Origin: Lytechinus variegatus
Taxonomy: Eukaryota; Echinodermata; Echinoidea; Temnopleuroida; Toxopneustidae
DNA length: 64,000 bases
Assembly: GCF_018143015.1 (NCBI RefSeq)
Contig: NC_054742.1
Coordinates: forward strand, 51,345,195-51,409,194
Reading direction: 5' to 3'
Below the pieces are notes generated by a model, which was not told the DNA's origin, did no database searches, and saw nothing but the letters and a program-made list of their open reading frames with translations. This document shows positions 46,501 to 58,451 of the stretch, one piece after another. The first letter of the stretch is position 1. Each line of letters begins with the position of its first letter. A program made the position numbers and the translations under genes.

Positions 46501-49245
46501 TCATCCTTGAATCAGTGCTAACTAGGCATGTTGCTGTCTTGCTGAAAATTTTTGCTTTTTACTTGCAATCCTAATTTTGATGGATCACCATCAAAATGTT
46601 ATTTTTGCAACTTTCTGAGGCGTTCTTACTTGTACAACACATAATAACGATTATATTCCTATTTGTACAATGATTTTGCATTTTAGTGAAAGAGAGATAC
46701 TCTATTCAATGCGCTAAACCTCGGTGAGTAGAGCATCTTTATTTTACAGAATGGCGAATTCTCATACCATCACATCCATGCCTAATCCCTATTACTGTTT
46801 TCTTATTATCTCAGGTTGGTGATGGGACAGTGACTGAGAGTGGAGAGGGTGTGGCTCGTGGTAATGATGCTCTATGTCTGTTTGAACACATCCCAACTAG
46901 AAACCAGTTTATCAATGAAATCATAGAGGTAAAAACTTTGTTAAGAAACATTACCAATGCTCAGCAAATATGAAGGAAAAGGGGGAAAGTCCAGATGTCC
47001 ATCTTCATATTGAGTTGATTTTATCAGTTTATAATTCATTAGTTATCAAATTGACATGCTCTTAAATGCCAAGAAAGTCAAGATTTAAGTTTTAGATCAT
47101 GATAATTTCCTCAATGTTTGGTAGAATTGCTTTGTAAAAGATCCAATACTTCAACAAATGTATTTTATTTCAGGTTTTTTAATCACAAAAGATTTACCAA
47201 TTAATACTCAAGTAATTTTTGACAGAGTAATTGAAATATTACAATTGTGCCTGCACAGAATGTTCATGAACACAGAGCAAGTCACATGTGCCATTATTGC
47301 ATCTTTGAAGAATAATAAGTTACGGTTTATGGCAAACTTTCTACCACAGAACAGAATTTGAATCCTGTAATCTTGCACCCTTGATCACTTTATCCCTACA
47401 GCTACAAGCATTTCTGGGGCAACGCAGAACAGAGATGCAGGGAGACTCCGACGTTCTTACAGTCAATCAGTTCCAAACAGCGCCCACTATAGTCCAGACA
47501 AAGACACTTAATGATGTCACGACTATGCTGTCCCAAGTAGATGATATCTACAAGCGACTGACAGAGACAAGAATGCAGCATCTTTTCCTTCTCATAGGAT
47601 CTCCAAAGTAAGTATCACTTTGAATTGGAAACTCCCCAAAACAACTGATATTGATAGGAAAATACAAGAATAATAGTTGTCCCATAATACTGGATCTTCA
47701 GTATTTATAAATCAAATTTTCATTTGACAAAACAAAAATAAATTGTGACAAAGTGGAAATGAGATTATCTGGGCATTAAACTAAATCTAAATGAGAATTA
47801 GAGCAAGTGAAGTGGGTATTTGGCCAAATGAAATGTATTAAATTAAGTAAATAAAAACACCAGTGATGTTTCACCCTTTCAGCCATGCCCATGCCCCCGT
47901 GTGGAGGAGCCGTGGTGTAGTGGTTCTGACTCTCGTCTTGTAAACAGAGGTCTGGCGTCCTTTGGCAAGGCGTTAATCCACACTTTGCCACTCTCAACCC
48001 AGGTGCTAAATGGGTACCTGGTAGGATATGAAAGTCATTGTAGCTTGTCCAGTACTGTGTGCGCCTCATTGGCGACTGACTGGACTACTCCCCAGGGAGT
48101 GGAGGATGTGCACACATTGTGTGCGGGAATGACTGAATCCTATGACCGGGGTAATAATATATCTGTAAAGCGCTTAGACACATCGTTTCGATGTATTAAG
48201 CGCTATATAAAAGCGGATTATTATTATTTCCAAAGAGCTTTTCAAATCAAGCTTTCCCCTATTTTGTATCTTCAAGATATGTCGACAGATTGACAGACTC
48301 CCTGAAGCAGAAGCTTTCTCTAGAAGAGAAGATGCTAGCATCAAGGGAAGCAGTAAAACAGAAACGATTTGATTGCCTGGAGGACCAGACTAAGCTTGAA
48401 CCTCGGGTAGATGCATTGGTTGGACGAACAAGGGAATTACAAAAACAGGTAATGTTTTGCAGCTCTTGCATTTTGAGTAGTTTTTGTTTTGTATTCAGTT
48501 ATTTGAATTTGTAAACTCTCAGTCTTATGCTTTGATAAAGTAATAAACCATGTTCGGAATTACTATTTAACAAGGAATTAAGGGGGATAGAATAATTACA
48601 ATTATGATTAATAGTATTAATTATGAATCAAGTTCATGATTGATATAAATGAAGTGATTGTTATTATTTGGAAATAGCAATTCCATACACCAGTTACATT
48701 TCTCTTCCACACATTTTTTTGTAAGTAATTAGATAGAAATCATCCCATCGATAATTGATGGATTACTTCAATATGTAGAATTTTCAATACAGTAGTACCC
48801 ATGCATAATAGAAAATTGAAACTTGTCTTTGTATGTTTTTTATTTTATCACTCTAATCCAGCGCTTCTCAACCTTTTTCACTCGAGAAACACTTTGACTC
48901 TCAGATTTTTTTCAAGGCCTACCTACCAGAATTTTAAGAAAATGTCCATTGTGATGAAAAAATGTTTTGTGACATTTGAACACAAAAAGTGACATGACAT
49001 ATGAAGCCTTTGTGTTGATTGGGGTGGAAAGAAGGTTGATTAATAATGTAATTACAGTTTTGCATTCTTTGGGTGCAGTACAGGAAATTGTTCTGCATGT
49101 ATTTTATAGTCTTAATTTTGATAGCATCATTTTTTTTATTAATGTATTTCTTCTCTTTTTTTTTTTTTTACAGATTGAAGGTGACATATCCAAGAGATAC
49201 AAGAACAGGCCAGTCAATCTAATGGGTGCTATCAACACAATATGA
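37519..49245 (+). CDS. CDK5RAP3: CDK5 regulatory subunit-associated protein 3 (LZAP/C53)
   Basis: Substrate adaptor of the UFM1 E3 ligase (with UFL1 and DDRGK1) at the ER membrane; it links ribosome UFMylation to ER-phagy. Thirteen exons give 502 aa (human 506): 37519-37524, 37633-37708, 40379-40510, 42124-42224, 42595-42732, 43097-43186, 43626-43762, 44081-44240, 46188-46292, 46815-46928, 47402-47607, 48277-48448, 49174-49245. All introns are GT-AG and all phases agree. Family blocks in order: LPIDISSTKLLDWLIDRRH, WQSAALIIREKINHAIQDMP, YFHCLRIVELL, KNIFGYYSSQRMKDWQEV, EIPSLKKQIAKCQQLQ, GNTTVYQWRTG, the disordered loop in exon 9, VARGNDALCLFEHIPTRNQF, MQHLFLLIGSPKYVDRLT and the invariant ISKRYKNRPVNLMG C-terminus. 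Start: ATG 37519 is the only in-phase choice; ATG 37509 is out of frame. In exon 9 the family's IDWG motifs appear as IDFS, IDFG and IDFD. No breaks. Confidence 0.97.
37787..38290. mobile_element. TTAA-flanked palindromic MITE, family A copy 2 (reference copy)
   Basis: TTAA at 37787-37790 and 38287-38290. Ends AGGGGAAGTTCACCCTGA and CAGGGTGAACTTCCCCT are perfect inverted repeats of about 17 bp, and the arms pair along most of the length. It lies 78 bp into CDK5RAP3 intron 2. Best-preserved copy of the family, so probably the youngest. Confidence 0.9.
38386..39045. repeat. Direct repeat pair in CDK5RAP3 intron 2
   Basis: CTGGCAGCCATCTGTTTCGAG (about 38391; quoted in part: GGCAGCCATCTG) with poly-T and ACAGACGGCTCGCC recurs near 38941 as GGCAGCTGTCTG with ACAGACGGCTCACT. 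Between them, CGGTCTCTGTATTTGG (about 38795) and CCAATAACAGAGACCG (about 38846) form a hairpin. Probably ends of one ~650-bp mobile element. Confidence 0.45.
39543..39930 (-). mobile_element. LINE 3' fragment (CR1/L2-like C-terminus)
   Basis: On the minus strand, 39660-39830 translates to FSQRIINDWNSLPEEVV, then NSFKIRLDKVWADQRYCSP, the last domain of many invertebrate CR1/L2-type reverse transcriptases, preceded by KLSKPRCLTKI-like sequence. A stop follows after PYDA. Truncated at its 5' end; antisense in CDK5RAP3 intron 2. Confidence 0.75.
40728..41436. mobile_element. Family P repeat with GGTTGAATCAACCCCCC ends, copy 1
   Basis: Both ends carry the self-complementary GGTTGAATCAACCCCCC (about 40736 and 41418), making direct and inverted repeats at once. 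The interior shares blocks with 31788-32190 and, in inverted orientation, with 57340-57905. In CDK5RAP3 intron 3. Confidence 0.65.
44360..44600. repeat. Family Q palindromic repeat, copy 1
   Basis: GACCCAAATTTTGTGGGAATTGGTTCATGG-type sequence at about 44381 (core CCCAAATTTTGTGGGAATTG) and a later GAACCCGACCAGTTTACAC resemble 52480-52570. CDK5RAP3 intron 8, directly 5' of the histone-type motifs. Confidence 0.5.
44667..44701 (+). promoter_or_regulatory. Histone-type 3' processing signal, copy 1
   Basis: GGTCCTTTTCAGGACC is a six-base-pair stem with a TTTC loop, matching the SLBP-bound histone stem-loop consensus. Ten bases later comes CAAGAAAGA (44693-44701), the U7 snRNA-pairing downstream element in the form known from sea urchin histone genes. 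No histone coding sequence precedes it. Sense to CDK5RAP3, inside intron 8. Confidence 0.75.
45229..45262 (-). promoter_or_regulatory. Histone-type 3' processing signal, copy 2 (antisense)
   Basis: On the minus strand, the same GGTCCTTTTCAGGACC stem-loop (45247-45262) is followed by CAAGATAGA (45229-45237), one base off the canonical downstream element. It is the inverted partner of copy 1: 44655-44763 and 45167-45274 pair over ~108 bp around a ~400-bp centre. Confidence 0.7.
45375..45409 (+). promoter_or_regulatory. Histone-type 3' processing signal, copy 3
   Basis: GGTCCTTTTCAGGACC at 45375-45390 and CAAGAAAGA at 45401-45409, with the same ten-base spacing as copy 1. It forms a second palindrome with copy 2, centred near 45322, whose arms include CAAGAACACACTTGT. 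Sense to CDK5RAP3. Confidence 0.75.
45780..46110. repeat. Degraded dispersed repeat in intron 8
   Basis: GAGGCAGCTTTTGAATGTAG, TTCCAAAGTTTAGGGGCAGC and a later ATGACCTCTCCCAAAGAAC phrase resemble a dispersed echinoderm repeat I have seen, but the class is not clear. Confidence 0.3.
47745..47860. repeat. Family R fragment
   Basis: GACAAAGTGGAAATGAGAT, TGGGCATTAAACTAAAT and TTTGGCCAAATG repeat the words of the palindromes at 14640-14960 and 61140-61485. One arm only. Confidence 0.45.
47897..48228 (+). mobile_element. tRNA-derived SINE in CDK5RAP3 intron 11
   Basis: The head GGAGCCGTGGTGTAGTGG then TTCTGACTCTCG is tRNA-like with a good A box. The B box expected after ACAGAGG is missing, apparently deleted. 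The body contains TTTGGCAAGGCGTTAATCC and ends CTGTAAAGCGCTTAG...AAGCGCTATATAAAAGC followed by ATTATTATTATT. The (ATT)n tail lies only 48 bp before the exon 12 acceptor. Confidence 0.85.
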
Positions 49246-49547
49246 CAGAATTAGATGTTAAGATTTATATTTATATTCATATCATCTCACAAACTCAAAG
49301 ATATTTATGCTATGAATTAGCTAGCAAACACTCTTGTATAATTTTCTTCTTCTTTGAATTTTGAATATTTTCAAATCATATTGGAGAGCAAATCACATTC
49401 CTGTAAAACATGAGTGGATAATGTGTATTCGGGTGATCATGTACTGTCATTATATTACATTCAATAGCTCAGAATGGAATACCAGAACTATTCCAAGGGT
49501 TAGGGAAAATTGACCCTAACAAGTGAAATATTTCTGGTATTCCCTGT

Positions 49548-49553
49548 AATAAA
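49548..49553 (+). terminator. Likely CDK5RAP3 poly(A) signal
   Basis: AATAAA 303 bp after the stop, followed by a T-rich stretch. The first canonical signal downstream. Confidence 0.6.
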
Positions 49554-51977
49554 GCCATCCAATATAATTGTTATTATCTGTCTCACCCCCCCCCCCCCTA
49601 ATAAAAGAGGAAAAGTTTGAATGGGCAAATCATTTATTGCAACATGTAGTTCAGTATGACATCATTAAGTATCATTGTGCTCTATGCTACATATCGCATT
49701 GCATTCATTTTAAGCGTTGTATATTTCGTGCAGGTGCACTAGACTGTTGAATATGGTCTCATATTGAACAGCAATATTTGTACAGGAGCCTATGGATATT
49801 CATCGTTCCTCTTAAGCATATACTCATATGATGCAGGCCAGAATAGGCATTTTTAATGCATCACTAAAACACTCTGTATAGATAATACATATAATTTATC
49901 ATTACCATTAGTTTATTTTGTCTACACTTTACTTGGTCTAATAACCATTTAGTGTAATTCTCATTTAGTATCATGCACAGATGGTCTAATTTCTACCTTG
50001 TCTCCTAATGATTTTGTCCTTTGTCCAATAAAAATATGATTCAGGAACATTTCTTCTAACCATATAGACTAGATGTTGTTGGACCGGTTATAGACAAACA
50101 TAGGATAAGACCATGCAGGATGAGACCCAATGGGAAAGTAGACAAAGCGAGTGTAGACCAGTTGACAATTTATCTTGAGGAAGTCTTTGACCCACTTGTT
50201 TATCAGCCAAATGAGATCAATTCTTTTCAGGAATTGTTAGAATCTCTTATAACAGAGCCATGTTGGCATTCCAACCCTGGTAATCATATTTAACTAAATA
50301 GACACTCTTGTATCTTATTATGATTGTGAAGTGCTTTGATTGATATGGGTGTACTAAAAGTTCAAAATTTCTTGCCTAAAACATTGTTTTCCCCCAACAA
50401 GATCATTTCTTTAGTAGTCTGAATAAATTTTGATGACAAAGCTCAGGTAGATCCCATTTAAGCTGATAATATTTCATGGGAGACATATATACATATAAAT
50501 ATGAATGATATGTAGTATCATGCTTGTTGAGACAGGTATTTTCCCATAATCGGGCATTGAAAGCCCAAAAATTCATAATTACATTTACAGCCTAATATTG
50601 CACAGCATAAGTACAGGCTGAACTTAAACCCAAAATACATAATTTTTGTCACCAAATAAGGATTGAAGACCTCAAAATGATTGGAGAGCGCATTTGACTT
50701 ATATATGGGTTGAATCCATTCCAAATCACAAGCAGATTCTGTTTGCAGACATTCCATTCATTTTATGGATTTCTAAGAATGTATTTTGGAGGGCCATTTT
50801 CAAGACATTTCTTGATGAAAATTACGTATTGCATTGCTTCCATAGTGTTGATACGTAATGAATCAATTATTGTCAAATAGTTTTCCAGTTATTAGTTTTA
50901 AAAAAATCAGTAATTACAGACTATCACTAATTTCTAGGTTTTTAGATGTAATATCTTTTGAAATATAGTGATCATAACGTCTCCAAAATAAATTATTTCT
51001 GTTTTTATCCATGTTCTTGAATCTTGATACCGCCAATAATTCCTCCATTTTTTTCCTTTTCCTCCTTTTCTCTAAACCGGTGCAATATAGTTTACTTTTA
51101 GATGGTTTCCTATTTGTTTCATTTCTTTATAAAATATTTCTCAAGAATCTTCTTTGATGTTTTTCTAGGCCTACTTTATCTTTTCCAGTCCCAAAGAATT
51201 ATTGAAAATCATCATTTAACAAAGAAAAAGAAAGAATGAATTCATGTGTGTCTATTGGTCTTATGTTCTTTCAAATGTATTCATATATACACTTTAGAAT
51301 GTGTTTATGCTAATGTTCTTTCTGTTAGTCTTATTGATCAATGATTCATGCATTGTTAAATAAATAGCTCTTGATTGGTGTTCATTCAGATCTTCCAATG
51401 TATAAACATATGAAATAAATTACTTATTTGTCAAGTCACATAATTCCATTTCTTTGTTGTTGCTGATTTTTTGCACTGGGTAATTGTGAGATGCTAACTA
51501 ACTTAAAATAAACAAACAATGAATTGAAAATTGGTTAAGGAAATAATTCTAATGTTGCAACGATTGATTGACAGATGTCAATCCCCGGCCCCCATTGCTT
51601 TCTGTACAAGATTATTCATAATTTTCCTAACATGTATCCCATAAGAACGGGATCCATATTTCTTTTTTTTTTTACATGAAAATTTGATTTCAATTTAATC
51701 ATCCATGTAAAAGAAATGAGGTATAATGAGAGGATGGCGTTATGCTCTTTTGCATGTACATGTAGTTACCTTGGAAATCATTCTTTGGGAGTACATATAG
51801 GTGTTGGCTTAAAGCTATACATAACTTATTTGCCCTTCTGCATCCATCAAGATGACAAATTTTGTGTTATCAGTTTATGCCCAGCTACCATTGGATCTAC
51901 CAGGTCAAGTGAATATTTAGTAAAGTTCCTTGTTTTTATTTGTCAATTCACTCTTGTTTAGTCCAATTTAAACAGAA
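49554..51977. other. Intergenic, mostly AT-rich; family R copy at 49905-50205
   Basis: 49905-50205 has the palindromic words TTTGTCTACACTTTACTTGG and TAGACAAAGCGAGTGTAGACC. The rest shows no gene, RNA or clear repeat. Confidence 0.5.
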
Positions 51978-52190
51978 TAAACACTTATTATAATAATAAT
52001 AATCGTGGCATATTTACCCAGAGTAGCCACTTCAGTTCCGAAAACTGTTCTCCCAGTGTGCCCTGCTATTATTACCCCCGCTTTAGCACGGCTACCTTGA
52101 TCGGGCGCTTGAGCATTCGAGGAATTTCTTCCTACTGGAATGAAGGAATCACGTCATAACTAATGAAATTTTTTATCCCACAAACGAGCA
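51978..52190 (-). mobile_element. SINE, minus strand
   Basis: Starts (in + orientation) with the (TAA)n tail, then CGTGGCATATTTACCCAGAG, TTCTCCCAGTGTGCCCTGC, TTAGCACGGCTACC and ATCGGGCGCTTGAGCATTC, a SINE body typical of echinoderms as far as I recall. The tRNA head is not clearly present. Confidence 0.6.
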
Positions 52191-52444
52191 TTTTGAACCT
52201 TTGTCAATACGACAATGAAGTGTAAAACTCTACTGCTAGAGCACTTCACAGCAGAATCAGATCTAAGGCTTTATACCACTGCTCTATAGAAATTCCGTCC
52301 CTCAGTATTGCTCTGTATAATCTCAATATTTCGGTTTCTTGCCCTTTGGAAAATTACTGGGCATATTCTCTGATATAGCCATGTCTTATATGGGGTATTT
52401 ATTTGTGGCACCAATTCTTCCTTTTTTTTACTGTTTTTGATACC

Positions 52445-52945
52445 ATGTTTCTGTTGAGCATGATGGAATACCTCCACAACCCAAATTTGGTGGGAATCGG
52501 TCCATGGGGCCCCAATATATGACCTCACAAATACAGTGGTGCTCAAAAGTTAGTGAACTCGACCAGAAAATAAGTATTCAAGTTCTGCCAATTAGATACT
52601 TGATTGAGAAGTCTGGTGATAAAATATTACATTCAATAGAGTTTATCTGGGCAGGGCTTGCCGAACATTGTAGTGATGTTGTCTACATTCAAAATTCAGC
52701 ATGGAGGAGAGCATGTTGTGGTGGGGTACAAAAACTTTTGAGCATAGTCGACTGTAGGCCTATATATAAGTAGTCCCATCAAAATCAATGTATCATTGGC
52801 CTGGTTCTCAATGTTATGAACAAGGCCAATATTACATTGACTTCAATAGGGCTAATTATGTATTCATGAGGTCATATGCCGCATGGACTGATTCCCACCA
52901 AATTTGGGTTGTGGGTTTTTTTCATCATGCCCCGCAGAGGTGAAT
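52445..52945. mobile_element. Family Q palindromic element, copy 2
   Basis: Left GCATGATGGAATACC...CCCAAATTTGGTGGGAATCG and ATGACCTCA; right TGAGGTCAT...GATTCCCACCAAATTTGGG and CATCATGCC: inverted arms of ~95 bp around a ~300-bp centre. Confidence 0.65.
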
Positions 52946-55900
52946 CTCTTCCTGAAATTCTTTTATATTGAATCGATCAGTTTACTAGGCACTACTTTTA
53001 TAAAGATTTGTGAAGTCATCACTTTGGTACTCTATATATGAAATCGTCTCCTCACCCCGTTTCTGTTTCTCTCTCTCTCCCTCTTCATCTGTCTGTCCCT
53101 GTCCCCCTCTATCTCTCACTTTCTCTTTTCCTCTCCTCTACATGTAAGAAGAATCTCTCTCTCCCTACATTTGCTCACATTTAATTTTGCTCATAGATCA
53201 GACTATTTATATGGATTATACTGTAATTTATATTAGTAAACTGTAAAAAAAGGCAATATATAGAGTTACTGATTACAATATTTAAATCTAACCTCTGTTC
53301 AAAGATTTTTGTAATAATTTAATGAGGTTATATTATACCCACATGCCCAATGTGAGACATAGCATCCAAAAATCTTCACTTTAATTTTGTTGTCTGCAAG
53401 ACCATACATTTCATAGAGCGCCAACTAAACATGAATAGACAAGTAGAGCAGAACATGCATTGATAATGCAGAACAAAAGATAATTTCAGGGTAAATTCAT
53501 CCTCTTTAATTTACTCAAGTAAATACATGTACAAATACATATACAAATATATCCATCTTGTTTCTCTCTATGATTATATCTTGTATATCAACATACAAAG
53601 ATACTTCATTCATATTAACAGGCATTGGTATATCATTTTTTGAAAATATATGTTTAAAAAAACAGGATCAACAAAGTTCTTTGAGCAAACCAAGAATAAA
53701 ATGGAGGTGCATGCCACAAATTTCAAACTCTATGAATGAGAGATAGAGAGGGGGAAGCTTGTCTACTTAACTTTTAAGAATTACCTTAATGGCATGCATT
53801 AATATTTTCCCTTCCAAATTCAGTAAATGATAAAAACTTCAACAGAGCAACCCCTACCCCCCCCCAAAAAAAAAGATGAGGTACTGCTCACAAATAAAAA
53901 AAATAACAGTTAATGTGTTGAGCAAATAGTTTTCTTACTGATCATCTAATTCAAATAACTATGTAAAAAAAGAAGCACGAATGGCCTAGGGATATGACCT
54001 TTATCAAAGATTAATTTAAAACTTAAACCTTGGAACTTCTTGTATACGATGTGGAAAGACATCCCTGTATATGAAGATCTTTTGTTTTTCCTTAGAAAGA
54101 GCAATGATTAGTGAAAAAAAAGGATGAAAAAAAAGGAAACTGTACATAGCCTACGGACTGCCTGCCTATAAACACTGCCTTTTTGAAGTAGTGTCTGACT
54201 TGGAAAACTTTTTTTACACATTATCTCCACAAAAACGAACATGTACGGTCTTTATGAAGCCATTTCATAATTGATGAAATAATTATTCAATGACCTCCAT
54301 TATCAAAAGGATGAAAACAATGCAAATAATTCATTTCAGTGGATATGACATATATGTACAATATCAATATACAGTATAAATTGCACAGAATGTAAAGTTG
54401 AAAACAACAACTAAAACACATCAAGCCAATAATAAAGGGCTGTTGAAGTTTCGTAATCATAAAAGATGAAAAAAAAATCAATTTCAAGCTTCTCTACTTT
54501 CTTTCATACTTCCTTTCGAACAATGAATGTAAGTCAGTATTTATAGGATAAACTGCACAACTTTGTACTTCTTTTGGGCATACAACTTAGACATTGAAAG
54601 TATTTTAATTTGCTGGAGCCTAAAGAATAAGCTTTAAAATCAATGGTTAAAGCAAAACAAAATGTGATGAGCCCCTGTCTCGTTCATATATCTTAAAATT
54701 TACTCCTGGATAGAGGGATTTCTTTTTAAAATAACTCAACCTGCCCATAAAGACTATAATCTTGAAATACAGGCTTCCTGTGCAAAGAACCTAGTCAAGA
54801 AGTACATGACCAATAACTTCCATGATTTCTTTATTCAAAGTAATGAAACATTCACATGATAAATACATGATATTACTTCAAGTCAATGTACATGCTGCAA
54901 GAACATGAAACACAAACAGTGTGTATGTAAAGTGAAGAGATGAATAATGAAACGGCAGCTTCACCTGTGTAATTCAATATGGCTACCTAATTACCCACAA
55001 AAACAAGAAGTGAATATATACTACTTTTTCAATGACAATACTTGTTTGGATCGTTGCAATAATAAGCTTAATGTCCTACTAATATAAATACATGCACAGT
55101 CAACCCAACAACAAGATAAGCATAATTAAGACTGTTATGAGCTAATTGCACGTCTCCCTCATTAGTCTTCTACAGCTTAAGAGGTCTAAAGGTAAATATA
55201 AAAAATAAAAATAAAAGACAAGGTCTTAAACTAATAACAATAATAAAAGAAAAATATTAATAAATACATTGACTTGAATAAATCAATGAATAAACATTAT
55301 GAACAGACATAGTATGTAAATTAATTAATATGAACAAATAAATAATGAAATAAAGTGATAAATGAATGAATAAATAACAAAAAAATAAATAGATAATTAC
55401 AAATAAATAAATGAATAAATAAATAAATAAAAGGATAAATAAATAAAATAGACAAATAAATGAATTAAATAAATAAATAAAATAAATAAATGTTAAATAA
55501 TAAGTACATGAAGTGGGTATAAGAAATAAGTTTATGTTTATGTTCCCTTACATCAGTTGAACAGATATTGTTGAGTGAGAGAGCAATGGTTTTGTCAACT
55601 GAAACCAAAATCTTCACTACCAAGTCCATACAAGAGGCCTTCAAGCCATGAGTCCCCTGGTTTCTTTTCTTCGAGTTCATATACACAAGTCATGATGGAC
55701 CAAACTATAAAAAGTAAATTTTTGCTGGTATGAACTGTACACATATTAACACAAAACCAGTACTTGAAACAGAAACTTAGTGCCCAACGTCACTGTCGCT
55801 GTTCAGTATCTGTATATATTACCAATGATATTCTACGGAATATCAAAGATCACTTCCACAAATAAGCTACAAAATGTACGTTCTCCGTGTTTGAACTGTT

Positions 55901-58451
55901 ACAATTTCATTCACAACCATCCTGAGTCGAAATAAAAAAATCTTTTGTAATGAATGACACGCATACTTGAAGATGAATAAAAATACATGTAAGACGAAGT
56001 GACGATGTAAAGCATGTGATATTTGACCAGTGCACAAAATTTGTATACATTGTACATCTACGAAATGCATATCAAAGTTTTCTTTATACTAAAAATATAT
56101 AACTATATAAATATTTACAAGATATCTACATTCATATCTTGCTCTTTCACAAGTGAGCCTGTTGTCATTTAGTTACTTGGTGACATTCTATGAACAATAC
56201 AATCATATACATACCAGTTCTGAGGTGTATCACACATCTTTATGGTGTAATCCAAGATGTGCAATATGATATAATTATGAGCACTGAGGCAAAATATACA
56301 TGGCAGTGATAGTAGCCTCTATTACAAGCATTTATTCTCATTATCAGATTGAGGTGTGTTATCTTTCAAACCATGCTAACTAACTTATCATGTAATATTA
56401 TTAGCTTTTTCATCCTATCAAACATTACATCCACTTCACATTGTTCATTTCTACAAGCAAGTTTGCCAAAGCGGTGTTCGTTCCATTTCTAACTATAACT
56501 ATTCATAGTAAATTCATGATGTGTAATTGTTAATTTGTAGCTGAAATGGGAAGCATCTACAGTTTTAGAAACAGTATTCACAAAGTGCATTGCAAAGTTT
56601 ATTTGTTGCTATGTTAGGCATCCACTGAACAACAACTGCAGTCTAAGGAGAAAATTCTTTTTCATGAAAAGTTATTACTTTTGATGGTAAAACATTTTCT
56701 AATGCAATATCACTACACCAATGGCTGCTGTAAATTGCTGTCTAGTCTCCTCAAGAGTTCAAAGGCAAAACAGAGGAATCCCTAATATGTATACATGTAG
56801 GAAGTAATGTGCCTATGGTGTAACTGATGAGCCTTACATGCACAGCACACAGTGTCCCTAGTCTCTTAACATGCAGATGACATCCAGTACATGAACTTGA
56901 AGGAAAGGCACATACTGAGACCTGCACTAAAGGAATCTTGCAAGGAATATAGATTAGAAGCATTTGGATTTGACTTGACCTGTGTGCATATGGAACGCTA
57001 TCACTTTACATAGCCTAGTGTTTACAGAGCAAGCTCTTATTCCATGATAGAAGATGCTAGATGAGTGCAACAAGGTAACCTGCTTCTTTTTTCTGGGTCC
57101 GTATGAGATGGATCAAGAATGCATGGAGATATTTTGCTTCTTTGGCGGACAGAAGGATGTCAATTCACCTTGAGCTTGCACGACAGCCTTTCTGTTTCTC
57201 ATTAAGAATGACTACATCAGAGACTGCTCAGATCCCCCCCCCCCCAGATCTTGGCTATTGAGCATGTTACAGCATAACCTAGGCACACATATCACCTAGG
57301 ATGTCCTCTCAAAGACTGGATAAAAGACTATGAAATTAACTGATATTTAATCAATCAATAGTTAATTATGCTAATTTATGCATAAAATCAAAGATTTAGT
57401 CAAATTAACTATATGAGGTCCCAAACTGCTAATGTTCTATTCACAGACTCTGATTATGATCAAATGTGCTTTTTTGGGAAAATTTGGTATAACAACTGTT
57501 TTCTTATGTATTCATTGTTTTTTTAATTTCTTATGCATTTCCTTGTTTTTTACTTTCTGTTTTTGTTTTTTTTTCCAAAAAAATCGTCGGCAACTTTATT
57601 CTGATCATAAACGAGACAAAATCAATTGAGTTTGATCAGTAAAATTAGAAATGACAGATTTAGGAATTTGGCTGAAAATCCTACAATTTTCATTGGATTT
57701 GTACATGAATTCATATTCTTGAGCAATTTTCAGTCTGACATACATGTAAACTTTTAAAATGTTGTGTAATTTCAGGACATCGCAAATTTGGTCTCAAAGT
57801 TGTGCAAGACTTGAAAGAAAGTCATGAAAGGATGAGGCACCAGCTTTATGCATTCAGATTATGAAAAATGTTGGGGTGGATCCAACCCTCCCAGTCTTTT
57901 TAGGATTAAGTATGAATATCATGGTAAGAAAAAAGTTTAAGTTGTGTAAAAATAAAGTTTATTCAAAAGCTTACCTTTAATAAAAAGACAAATCAAGTAA
58001 AGCAAAAACTAATTATTCACAAATATTAGGATGTAATTACAAATTTAAAGGTACACATTAAAACTATGGGGAGAAAATGACTAAAATATTTTAAATGTAG
58101 ATATCAATAGAAATTTACAGACAATAGTAATTAAATGTGCCTTGGCAATTTTTGTGCAAGTGAATGTACACAAATAATGACTTCAATTTGTTACTAAACC
58201 ATATGAATTTTATCCAATATATCTGATTACTGAACTAAATTGCACTATAACATAATCTGTTTTAAAATATAAGCTCAGTGTAACATTTTTTAATTGTTAT
58301 GTTTCACTGTAGTTAGAAATGCAAGCTTGGTGGCATCATACTCTATCAACACATATTAATTCAGAACCACATGTACACAAATTTAAATGAGATGTCAATG
58401 AACCTGTATTTGATTGTTAATTGAGAAAACTGCCACCTGTTTAACATGCTA
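52946..58451. other. Intergenic, simple repeats, no gene seen
   Basis: CT-rich microsatellite near 53060-53160; (AATA)n stretch at 55195-55500; poly-C at 57236; family P copy (inverted) at 57340-57905, ending GTTGGGGTGGATCCAACCC. Several TTTATT signals on this strand could end the JAZF1 transcript. No coding signal on either strand. Confidence 0.5.

Noticed and set aside
47897-47945. A tRNA gene
   Set aside because: Only the A-box half is tRNA-like; no B box, no foldable cloverleaf, and a SINE body follows.
57236-57246. Poly-C and poly-G runs (also 14606, 32486, 35430, 36181, 49586, 63770) as special structures
   Set aside because: Several coincide with the G/C-rich termini of hAT-like MITEs; the others are plain homopolymers.
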